Assembly (NCBI GenBank): GCA_937125395.1
Contig: CAKZLI010000060.1
Span: 1 to 64,000 of the forward strand
Length of the DNA stretch: 64,000 bases
DNA from: an uncultured Glaciecola sp.
Lineage (GTDB): Bacteria; Pseudomonadota; Gammaproteobacteria; Enterobacterales; Alteromonadaceae
Reading direction: 5' to 3'
In this document: piece after piece, positions 43,874 to 50,556 of the stretch
Layout of the letters: every line of letters starts with the position of its first letter
Position numbering within the stretch: position 1 is the stretch's first letter
The notes under the pieces: generated by a model
Told to the model about the DNA's origin: nothing
What the model saw: only the letters and a program-made list of their open reading frames with translations
The model's database searches: none
Position numbers and translations under genes: made by a program

Positions 43874-44573
43874 ATATCACGTTGGTAATCTCATTACCGC
43901 TATTAAAAATAAAGAAGTTGGTCTAGCTGGGCATGGATGTAACATCTGGTGTAGTATGGGTTCGGGCATTGCTCCATTAATGGCGGAACTAACTCCTGGC
44001 GTTCGCAACGCCGACAACGCCACCATTCGTGGCAGCGTTGACAAGCTTGGCACAGTAACAACCGCCATGGCTCACAAATACTCATGTGTTATCATTAACA
44101 TGTATACTCAAGCCAACACTGCCCGCTTTCAAGGTGAGTTGGTTGTAGATTACAGTGCAATTTCCAAGATTTTTAAATCAATGGAACAGGTGATGCGCTG
44201 TGGCAAGAAGTCAGAAATGAAATATCCTATGGCAATACCCCTAATCGGTGCTGGTTTGGCTGGCGGCGACTGGAAGGTAATTGAATGTATTATTGATCGC
44301 GTTATCAAAGACGAAACCGTTGACGTGTTCGTAATGCCTAGTGCTGGTGATATCTCCAAGGTTCTTGACTGTAAAGACACAGACTATTGGAAGGTTGCAT
44401 TTCCTGTATTGCGTGAGGACGGTGCGTATCATATGGCTACTTTCGATGATGACTTTAATTACGTATATCATGGTATTGCAGCTAGTAGTGTCGATGGCAT
44501 CACAGAGTCATATAAGTTTATCGAGGGTGAGTTTGACATCCCGTATTATTCATCAACATTATTTGTGGAGTAA
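43866..44573 (+). CDS. Macro-domain protein (ADP-ribose binding)
   Basis: 235 aa. Residues 1-170 are a macro domain: IKYHVGNLITAIKN first strand, LAGHGCNIWCSMGSGIAPLM (substrate-binding 'hGCN…G.GiA'), VIINMYTQ, and IPLIGAGLAGGDW (the Gly-rich phosphate loop). Such domains bind ADP-ribose or remove it from proteins or nucleic acids. The last ~65 residues (AYHMATFDDDFNYVYHGIAASSVD …) form an extra C-terminal part I do not recognise. It lies 2 nt before a Nudix gene, so a shared role in ADP-ribose or NAD handling is plausible. Confidence 0.8.
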   Translation: MIKYHVGNLITAIKNKEVGLAGHGCNIWCSMGSGIAPLMAELTPGVRNADNATIRGSVDKLGTVTTAMAHKYSCVIINMYTQANTARFQGELVVDYSAISKIFKSMEQVMRCGKKSEMKYPMAIPLIGAGLAGGDWKVIECIIDRVIKDETVDVFVMPSAGDISKVLDCKDTDYWKVAFPVLREDGAYHMATFDDDFNYVYHGIAASSVDGITESYKFIEGEFDIPYYSSTLFVE

Positions 44574-44575
44574 CA

Positions 44576-45100
44576 ATGAAAACTGTATTCAAAAATGATT
44601 TCCTGACGGCTCAAGTCGACGACAGCGGTATGTTTACGTTTGATCGCAACGCTACTCAGCATGGGTCAGTTGTAGTGCCTATCGACAGCCTTGGTCGTAT
44701 TATGCTCATCCGAGAAAAACGTGCTGGAGTTCCGGTTCCGGTTATTGGTGTGGTTAAAGGTGCTGCGGATGACATGCATGAATCATACTCAGCTGTAGCT
44801 CGTCGAGAACTTAGAGAAGAGATCGGTGTAACATGTGGTGAATTACATATCTCACAGGCGGAACCGTATGCATTCCCAGGAATGACTCAGACTCGTGGTC
44901 GTGTATGCTTTGCATTCAATTGTATTCAAACCCATGCTCAGGAATTAGATCATGGTGAGGACATCGAACATTACGGGACGTTTACGATGCCTGAGATTGA
45001 GAAGATGATTACCCGAGGTGTTATTAATGACGCTGAGAGTATTTCGGCTATCTTAATTGCAAAGCTGACTTACTCTATACTTAACGACCACGATAGCTAA
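44576..45100 (+). CDS. Nudix hydrolase
   Basis: 174 aa. Nudix box at residues ~62-85: GAADDMHES with one extra residue before the first Glu, then AVARRELREEIGV containing the catalytic R-E-x-x-E-E. VVVPIDSLGRIMLIREKRAG is the usual strand-loop-strand before it. FPGMTQTRGRVCFAFNC and HGEDIEHYGTFTMPEIEKMI match ADP-ribose-type Nudix enzymes (as T4 NudE, 151 aa). Probable substrates are ADP-ribose, NADH or ApnA. Two nt after the macro-domain gene. Confidence 0.78.
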   Translation: MKTVFKNDFLTAQVDDSGMFTFDRNATQHGSVVVPIDSLGRIMLIREKRAGVPVPVIGVVKGAADDMHESYSAVARRELREEIGVTCGELHISQAEPYAFPGMTQTRGRVCFAFNCIQTHAQELDHGEDIEHYGTFTMPEIEKMITRGVINDAESISAILIAKLTYSILNDHDS

Positions 45101-45134
45101 TAATAGTCATACATTCAACTAACGGGAAAGCATT

Positions 45135-45425
45135 ATGCAAACTCAAAATATTCGCAACATTATTCAACTTAACGAAAAACGCATGGACACTCTGGCTGCA
45201 GAGTACACACCTGAGCTATTAATGAAAGCCCAAGAACGTGCTGTTGATTGGGTTAAGGAAAACGTTACGGTTGGTAAAATGTTCCGTGGTGCTCGTCAGG
45301 CGGCCGAATTAATCGTTCCGGTTAATAGCATTGAACGCACTGTTCAGCGTGATGTAATACTTACAATCATGAATGATGTCAATGTTCGACTTAACGACAA
45401 AGGGATGATCATTTCCGTTAGTTAA
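45135..45425 (+). CDS. Hypothetical protein (96 aa)
   Basis: 96 aa, helical (IRNIIQLNEKRMDTLAAEYTPELLMKAQERAVDWVKENV), then FRGARQAAELIVPVNSIERTV. Leader AACTAACGGGAAA before the ATG is shared with the gene at 40862. No family recognised. A terminator follows. Confidence 0.6.
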   Translation: MQTQNIRNIIQLNEKRMDTLAAEYTPELLMKAQERAVDWVKENVTVGKMFRGARQAAELIVPVNSIERTVQRDVILTIMNDVNVRLNDKGMIISVS

Positions 45426-45453
45426 TTGAAAGTCAGTCGACTCTATCCCAATG

Positions 45454-45482
45454 ACCCTATTATTTAGATAATAGGGTTTTCT
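45454..45482 (+). terminator. Rho-independent terminator
   Basis: ACCCTATTAT-TTAG-ATAATAGGGT stem followed by TTTCTT. Confidence 0.88.
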
Positions 45483-45498
45483 TAGATAAGGACAACGC

Positions 45499-46029
45499 AT
45501 GAAACAGTTTATTAAAATGTCACAAATGACTAATATTGGTAAGATGGCTTCTGCCATGTTAACTCAGTCCAGAGGTCACAAAACATACCTTATTAGTCTA
45601 TGGGGCATGACACTAGGTCACACTGAACAAGCTTTGGAAGATGTGGATAGTTTGGTTAATCTAATCAGGAATGACCTTCATCGTAAGACTGAGAATAACG
45701 GATGGGTTAATTATGAATTCTTTGACGGAACAATTCTGTTAGTTGTTCTGGAAAACCGAGACAGTTATCTTCGTGGTCGAAATTTCAATCATGTTCATTT
45801 CCATTGTCGACCTGATCTTTCAACTTGGCAAGCAATATATCCAGTTATTGTCGCATCACCAACCGCGAGTATCAGTTTCAATCACGAACGACGCTCATAC
45901 ATTTATGTCGATACAGATGCTGATAAGAATCAAGGTCATGTCGCACTAAGTTTGTTAATGCATCAACCTTTAGATAATGATGTGTTGATTGTTGAAAGGG
46001 AGGATATTAATGACGTTTTCGAAGATTAA
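45499..46029 (+). CDS. Hypothetical protein (176 aa)
   Basis: 176 aa with SD AAGGACAA. Has a beta-rich centre (WVNYEFFDGTILLVVLENRDSYL; FNHVHFHCRPDLSTW) and an acidic C-terminus. FNHVHFHCRP has a His-x-His-x-His pattern that could bind metal. No family recognised. Overlaps the next gene by 20 nt. Confidence 0.55.
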   Translation: MKQFIKMSQMTNIGKMASAMLTQSRGHKTYLISLWGMTLGHTEQALEDVDSLVNLIRNDLHRKTENNGWVNYEFFDGTILLVVLENRDSYLRGRNFNHVHFHCRPDLSTWQAIYPVIVASPTASISFNHERRSYIYVDTDADKNQGHVALSLLMHQPLDNDVLIVEREDINDVFED

Positions 46030-46183
46030 TCGATGCGAAGGTGTAAGTTATGTCGAGAAAGATGGCAAGCGAGCTCCTACAGAAGCCGAGTGGTATAAGC
46101 GGCATGGGAAAGTCCATAAAGAAGCTAAGTTCGATGTGGAAGATGAAATCAATCAATCTAATCAAATGAGAGGTGACTGGTAG
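46010..46183 (+). CDS. Small hypothetical protein (57 aa)
   Basis: 57 aa from ATG 46010, with SD GGGAGG inside the previous gene. Highly charged (KDGKRAPTEAEWYKRHGKVH). The stop (TAG) shares one base with the GTG start of the exonuclease gene. No family recognised. Confidence 0.6.
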   Translation: MTFSKINRCEGVSYVEKDGKRAPTEAEWYKRHGKVHKEAKFDVEDEINQSNQMRGDW

Positions 46184-46815
46184 TGTTTTTAGGTAATATG
46201 GTAGGGGTTGGTGACTGCGAAACTCTATGTAAATATAGTGATGCAATCGTACTGTCTTTCGGCTTTACCGTTGCAGACATCACCAAACCGCTTACATTCA
46301 AAGAACTAATTGAATATCATACATTCTTCTTTAAATTCAAGGCTCAAGAACAATTGAATGCTGGACGTAAAAGTAGTTCAGATACTCTAAGTTGGTGGAA
46401 GAGTGATAAGGTCTCGGACGAGGCTCGTAAAGTAAGCCTGATGCCTTATGATACTGACCGTTCGATGACTGAATTCGCTGATGCGTTAAAGATGTGGTGT
46501 CATGAACGTGGTGTTAATCTACGTGACATTGATGTATGTGATCGTAACCTATTCGACTTTAGTAAGTTAGCTCACATGCAGGACATCACTTTAAACGACC
46601 ACAAGAACACTCCTTGGCATTATCATAATGTGTTCGATGTAACCTCTGTGTTAAAGGCTTACGGAGCAGGACGTTATGGTGGTATCGATGTTAATGACAT
46701 TGAGGGGTTCTGCTATCACGATCCTCGACATGATTCGGCTTTAGATTGGCTACGCTTGCAAAAGAATGCTCATGAAGCCGGAGCGATAACTGTCGAAGGA
46801 TGGCCTGAAGAATAA
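46183..46815 (+). CDS. dexA: 3'-5' exonuclease DexA-like
   Basis: 210 aa (T4 DexA: 227). DnaQ-fold exonuclease: GDCETL (Asp11, Glu13) is exo I. WWKSDKVSDEARKVS matches T4 'WWKNQSPEARKNI', and YDTDRSMTEFADALKMW the following helix. HNVFDVTSVLKAYGAGRYGG and HDPRHDSALDWLRLQ give exo II/III with the conserved His and Asp. Starts with GTG (46183), SD AGAGG; the next in-frame ATG at 46198 would cut off the first beta strand. In T4 DexA degrades single-stranded DNA and is non-essential. Confidence 0.75.
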   Translation: MFLGNMVGVGDCETLCKYSDAIVLSFGFTVADITKPLTFKELIEYHTFFFKFKAQEQLNAGRKSSSDTLSWWKSDKVSDEARKVSLMPYDTDRSMTEFADALKMWCHERGVNLRDIDVCDRNLFDFSKLAHMQDITLNDHKNTPWHYHNVFDVTSVLKAYGAGRYGGIDVNDIEGFCYHDPRHDSALDWLRLQKNAHEAGAITVEGWPEE

Positions 46816-46827
46816 TCAATAATATTC

Positions 46828-46856
46828 TTTACCGATGTGTGAGGTTATAGCAAAAT
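46828..46856 (+). promoter_or_regulatory. Sigma70-like promoter with embedded stem-loop
   Basis: TTTACC (46828-46833), 17-bp spacer, CAAAAT (46851-46856). GTGAGGTTAT (46839-46848) pairs with ATAGCCTCAC (46855-46864), spanning the -10. Confidence 0.55.
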
Positions 46857-46901
46857 AGCCTCACTTTCAAGTAACAATCTAATTGTCAAGGAGACAATAC
46901 A

Positions 46902-48059
46902 ATGAAAAAGACAAGACTGCAAATCCTAACTCTAGTGTTGGGAATGTCATTAATCGGCACGACGATCGCGTCAGACTCAGATACATTCCGTACTGGTACG
47001 TGTGGAGCAAGTTCAACTGATGGTGATACTTGTGTGTCTATGGGTATCAACATGGAAACTGGCGAAATCCTAAAAGTTACGGACGGCGGTAAAGATGTTT
47101 GGGGCGAGAATACCGAAGTAATTGGTCAATTCGCAACCGTTGAATCTGTCAATGAACTTGTCTCGCAAGACCTAGATTCGCGAATTACCGAATTGTCCGA
47201 AAACTACGAAAATGTAGAAGTTAATGTCGATAACTCGGTGCATAACACTATCGATATCACAGACGAGCAACTGGCTGGCTTGAAAGGTGAAAAAGGCGAC
47301 ACTGGTGCTGCTGGTTCAGATGGTAAGGATGGCATTACAACCGTTGTAAATGAATACGACAAAGAGCAAGTTGATGTAGATTTCGTCAATGAAGCTGACT
47401 ATGAAAATGACTCAGTACAGCAAGGTTATAAGGATTCTAATCAGGATACCTTAATTGACCGTAATGTTGAAGCGATGTCCGACCTGAATAACCGTGTTGA
47501 TGAAAACTACGACATGATGCGTGATGGTGATGAGCAACTACAAGGTCAGGTCAATGACACAAACGACCGCGTTACTGCTGTTCAGAACACATTATCTGAA
47601 GAAGGTGTATTGCGAGCTGAAAGTGACCGTATCGTTGCAGCTAACGCTCAGAAGAAACTCAACCGAGTAGTTGCTGAACAGAACGACATCAACAACAACC
47701 AAAACGATGCAATTAATGATAACTCAACTCGCATCACGGCAGCTGAGCAGGAACTGTATTCGACAACGGCACGTTCTAAGCGTAATGAGCAAGACATTCA
47801 ACTGCTTCAGCAAGACGTTACACGCCTAGACGGTATGGTTGCTGCTAACATGGCTGCAAGTTCAATCACAGTTCCAAGTGACTTCAATGGTAATCTGTCA
47901 GTGGGTGTTGGTGCTGGCCACTATAACGGTCAGAATGGTTTATCAGTTGGTTTACTGCATGACGGTGGCAGCTACTCTGTAAAGGCTACTGTTTCGGATA
48001 CTGATGCAGATGACTGGTCTAACCTAGCATATGGTGCTTCGGTTAACTTCGCATTCTAA
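46902..48059 (+). CDS. Secreted trimeric-autotransporter (YadA-like) protein with collagen-like segment
   Basis: 385 aa. A signal peptide spans residues 1-23 (LQILTLVLGMSLIGTTIAS). A short collagen-like stretch follows around 126-144 (GLKGEKGDTGAAGSDGKDG). Residues ~185-320 are coiled-coil repeats (NNRVDENYDMM, GQVNDTNDRVTAVQNTL, NEQDIQLLQQDVTRLDGM). The last ~58 residues resemble the YadA membrane anchor: LSVGVGAGHYNGQNGLSVG, then YSVKATVSD and a final strand ending in Phe (GASVNFAF). Expected to trimerise in the outer membrane and expose a stalk. It has an early-type promoter and lacks a late motif, so it may alter the infected cell surface. SD AAGGAG in a small hairpin loop. Confidence 0.7.
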   Translation: MKKTRLQILTLVLGMSLIGTTIASDSDTFRTGTCGASSTDGDTCVSMGINMETGEILKVTDGGKDVWGENTEVIGQFATVESVNELVSQDLDSRITELSENYENVEVNVDNSVHNTIDITDEQLAGLKGEKGDTGAAGSDGKDGITTVVNEYDKEQVDVDFVNEADYENDSVQQGYKDSNQDTLIDRNVEAMSDLNNRVDENYDMMRDGDEQLQGQVNDTNDRVTAVQNTLSEEGVLRAESDRIVAANAQKKLNRVVAEQNDINNNQNDAINDNSTRITAAEQELYSTTARSKRNEQDIQLLQQDVTRLDGMVAANMAASSITVPSDFNGNLSVGVGAGHYNGQNGLSVGLLHDGGSYSVKATVSDTDADDWSNLAYGASVNFAF

Positions 48060-48085
48060 TCAGATACTTCTTGTAAATAACTGGT

Positions 48086-48116
48086 CAGTGGGGCAAAATT
48101 GCTTCACTGTCTTTTT
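48086..48116 (+). terminator. Rho-independent terminator after the YadA-like gene
   Basis: CAGTGgGGCA-AAAT-TGCtTCACTG hairpin followed by CTTTTT. Confidence 0.8.
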
Positions 48117-48136
48117 GTATGTAAACGGAGTTCAAA

Positions 48137-48325
48137 ATGGAAAATTATCTATTATCTTACTGGTTAGTTCCTGCTATTATCTTATTCGTGTTTCTGGTTA
48201 AATCTATATTCGATGATAGTACTGTTGCGTCTTACAGTACAATTTGGGTTGGTGTGAAACTATCTGCTATTGCAGCCGTAGCAATCCATGTTATCAGTTA
48301 TGTTGCCATACAGTTCGGGATGTAA
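48137..48325 (+). CDS. Small two-helix membrane protein (62 aa)
   Basis: 62 aa with two transmembrane segments (LVPAIILFVFLVKSIF and SAIAAVAIHVISYVAIQF) joined by a short polar loop. SD ACGGAG. Could be an inner-membrane exclusion factor or holin-like protein; no family is recognised. It lies between two terminators, so it may depend on read-through or a weak local promoter. Confidence 0.55.
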   Translation: MENYLLSYWLVPAIILFVFLVKSIFDDSTVASYSTIWVGVKLSAIAAVAIHVISYVAIQFGM

Positions 48326-48350
48326 GCATAAATATTGTTTGTGTGCGACT

Positions 48351-48378
48351 AAAGGAGACATTCGGGTCTCCTTTTTTA
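48351..48378 (+). terminator. Rho-independent terminator
   Basis: AAAGGAGAC-ATTCG-GGTCTCCTTT then TTTT; UUCG-type copy. Confidence 0.88.
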
Positions 48379-48440
48379 ACGACTAAATTTTATTTATAAT
48401 AACGCTCTTGTATATTAATAATCAACGAAGGAAGTCACGC

Positions 48441-50081
48441 ATGACGAATAAGACTGTAGAATTTGGTTCAATTGCTCGCGATAAAATGATGGTTGGTGTC
48501 TCCACACTTGCATCAGCTGTTAAGGTTACACTTGGACCAAAGGGTCGTAACGTTATTCTACAAAAACATGACGGAATGCCTGTCATCACAAAAGATGGTG
48601 TGAGTGTTGCTCGAGAAATTAAGCTCGAAGATCATATTGAAAATATGGGTGTACAGCTTATCATGGAAGCATCCAATCGCGCTTGTGGGTCTGCTGGAGA
48701 CGGCACAACGACCGCAACTGTATTGGCTGAAGCTATTGCATTATCGGGTATGAAAGGCGTCGCAGCCGGAATGAACCCTATCGATTTAAAACGTGGCATT
48801 GACCTTGGTGTTAGTGTCGTAGTCAGTGCGTTGCAAGAAATGTCACGACCTTGTGACTCGATTGATACTATTGCCGAAGTAGCTACTATCTCAGCAAACA
48901 ATGACCAACAGCTTGGTTCTCTTATCGCAGATGCCATGGAACGTGTTGGACAAGACGGCATCATTACCGTTGAAGATGGAACTACATTCCAAGATGAATT
49001 AGTTGTGGTTGAAGGCATGAGCTTCGATCGCGGTTATGCTTCGCCTTTCCTAGTCAACAATGAAGAGCGTGGCACAGTCGAATTTAAAGACGCTCTGGTG
49101 TTATGTTTTAATGGCAAGCTTCATACGGTGCGTGACATCAAGGGTCTTCTTGAGTATGGTGCTAAGAATGATAAGGCTATGGTTATTATCTGCGAAGACA
49201 TTACAAGCGAAGCCCTAAACGCTCTTGTAATGAACAAAATGCGTGGAAATCTTGACATTGCCTTAGTTAAAACTCCTGGGATTGGCAACGAACGTAAAGA
49301 GCGTCTAACTGACATTGCTGTCATGACAAGTGCCACAGTCATCGATCCTACGAAAGGTGACAAACTAACTGAAGCTCAGGAAGATGTTTTCGGTTGTGCT
49401 AAGTCTATTGTTATCACGGTTGATGAAACTACAATCGTAACTAACGGCGATACAGCGGATGCAGTCGAAGAGCGTTGTGAAACCTTGCGTAGTCAAATGC
49501 AGTCAACGCAATATGCTCAAGATGCAGAGCGTATCGCACAGCGTATTGCTAAACTTACTGGTGGTATCGCAATCATCAAAGTCGGTGCAACTACCGAAGT
49601 TGAGATGAAAGAAAAGAAAGACCGTATCGACGATGCTCTAAGCGCCACACGTGCTGCTGTAGAAGAAGGTATTGTAATCGGCGGTGGTACTGCTCTATTA
49701 CGTGCCGCTAATATTGCAACCGAAGCTAAAGATAGCCTTGCGTTCGCAAATGCGGATATCAAACACGGTTATGAAATTCTAGTGTTGTCTATCGTCGAGC
49801 CGTTCAAACAGATTCTTGAAAATGCTGGTAAGCAGTGGGCTAAAATTGCTGTTGAAGTTGAAAACAACGACAGCTTAACGTTTGGATATAACTCCAATAC
49901 AGACACGTATGAAGATTTCTTCGAATCTGGTGTAATCGATCCGCTTAAAGTAACTCGCGGAAGCTTGCAGTTTGCAGCCTCTGTTGGTTCGATGATCATC
50001 ACAACCGAATGTGCTGTAGGTTTTAGTGAGAAACAAGATGAAGGTTCTATGGGAGGCTTCAATCTAGGTCAACGCTACTAA
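48441..50081 (+). CDS. groEL: Phage-encoded chaperonin GroEL
   Basis: 546 aa from ATG 48441 (SD AAGGAAG), same length class as E. coli GroEL (548). ATPase residues are kept at identical positions: Asp52 (TKDGVSVAREI), Asp87 (GDGTTTATVLAEA) and Asp398 (DDALSATRAAVEEG). TLGPKGRNV binds nucleotide phosphate. The apical-domain substrate helices (IKGLLEYGAK; LNALVMNKMRGNL) are present but diverged. The C-terminal GGM tail is replaced by EGSMGGFNLGQRY. It should form a folding chamber, most likely capped by the GroES-like protein at 35735. Needed perhaps for its own diverged capsid protein. Confidence 0.97.
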   Translation: MTNKTVEFGSIARDKMMVGVSTLASAVKVTLGPKGRNVILQKHDGMPVITKDGVSVAREIKLEDHIENMGVQLIMEASNRACGSAGDGTTTATVLAEAIALSGMKGVAAGMNPIDLKRGIDLGVSVVVSALQEMSRPCDSIDTIAEVATISANNDQQLGSLIADAMERVGQDGIITVEDGTTFQDELVVVEGMSFDRGYASPFLVNNEERGTVEFKDALVLCFNGKLHTVRDIKGLLEYGAKNDKAMVIICEDITSEALNALVMNKMRGNLDIALVKTPGIGNERKERLTDIAVMTSATVIDPTKGDKLTEAQEDVFGCAKSIVITVDETTIVTNGDTADAVEERCETLRSQMQSTQYAQDAERIAQRIAKLTGGIAIIKVGATTEVEMKEKKDRIDDALSATRAAVEEGIVIGGGTALLRAANIATEAKDSLAFANADIKHGYEILVLSIVEPFKQILENAGKQWAKIAVEVENNDSLTFGYNSNTDTYEDFFESGVIDPLKVTRGSLQFAASVGSMIITTECAVGFSEKQDEGSMGGFNLGQRY

Positions 50082-50098
50082 TCAAGATAACTCTATAT

Positions 50099-50145
50099 AA
50101 TCCCCTTAATTCTTGCCAAAATAATGGTATGGAATTAAGGGGATT
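50099..50145 (+). promoter_or_regulatory. Perfect 14-bp inverted repeat covering a ribosome binding site
   Basis: AATCCCCTTAATTC (50099-50112) and GAATTAAGGGGATT (50132-50145). The right arm contains the SD AAGGGG of the gene at 50149; followed by TTT, so it may also act as the groEL terminator. Confidence 0.7.
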
Positions 50146-50148
50146 TTT

Positions 50149-50523
50149 ATGAAATATATAATGTTGATGATTATGTTGTTCGCCGCTCCGGTTTACGGTA
50201 GTGATATTGCTTTTCATGCGAAAGCTCTGGATAATTTTATCTATGTTGCAGACGATGAAAGTAATGAGTGGTCTCGATATGACACTGATAGTGAGTTCTA
50301 TGGTGATTGTGAGGACTTCGCGTTCAGTCTTCAACAGGACATCGGCGGAAAGGTTTACTACACTTTCCTAAATAAATCACTACCCCACGCTGTCTTGGTT
50401 AAGGATGGTTTAGTATATGACATGGATTACAATGTTGTGACTGTAGCGCAATACCAGAAAACTAATACAATCCTTTTCAGTACTGAGATGGTATACGGAT
50501 ATGGTTATAAAGTAACTAAATAA
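50149..50523 (+). CDS. Secreted transglutaminase-like cysteine peptidase
   Basis: 124 aa. A signal peptide spans residues 1-18 (IMLMIMLFAAPVYGS). The mature part has the bacterial transglutaminase-like cysteine proteinase (BTLCP) order: GDCEDFAFSLQ (Cys54), PHAVLV (His80) and VYDMDYN (Asp91 or Asp93). The domain is short for the family (~100 rather than ~150 aa) but the triad spacing is plausible. Periplasmic location is expected. Substrate unknown; known BTLCPs cut surface adhesins (LapG). Expression may be blocked in read-through RNA by the SD-masking repeat. Confidence 0.6.
   Translation: MKYIMLMIMLFAAPVYGSDIAFHAKALDNFIYVADDESNEWSRYDTDSEFYGDCEDFAFSLQQDIGGKVYYTFLNKSLPHAVLVKDGLVYDMDYNVVTVAQYQKTNTILFSTEMVYGYGYKVTK
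50516..50522 (+). promoter_or_regulatory. Late promoter motif CTAAATA (repeat fibre)
   Basis: CTAAATA overlapping the stop of the peptidase gene, 34 nt before ATG 50557. Confidence 0.6.
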
Positions 50524-50556
50524 GTATAACAATCCCTCTATAGATAGGTAGCTAAG

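Noticed and set aside
48383..48389. Late promoter motif before groEL
   Set aside because: The sequence is CTAAATT, which departs from the otherwise strict final A.
48632..49018. 128-aa ORF on the minus strand inside groEL
   Set aside because: Mirror of the conserved GroEL reading frame; Ser/Pro-rich composition and no SD.
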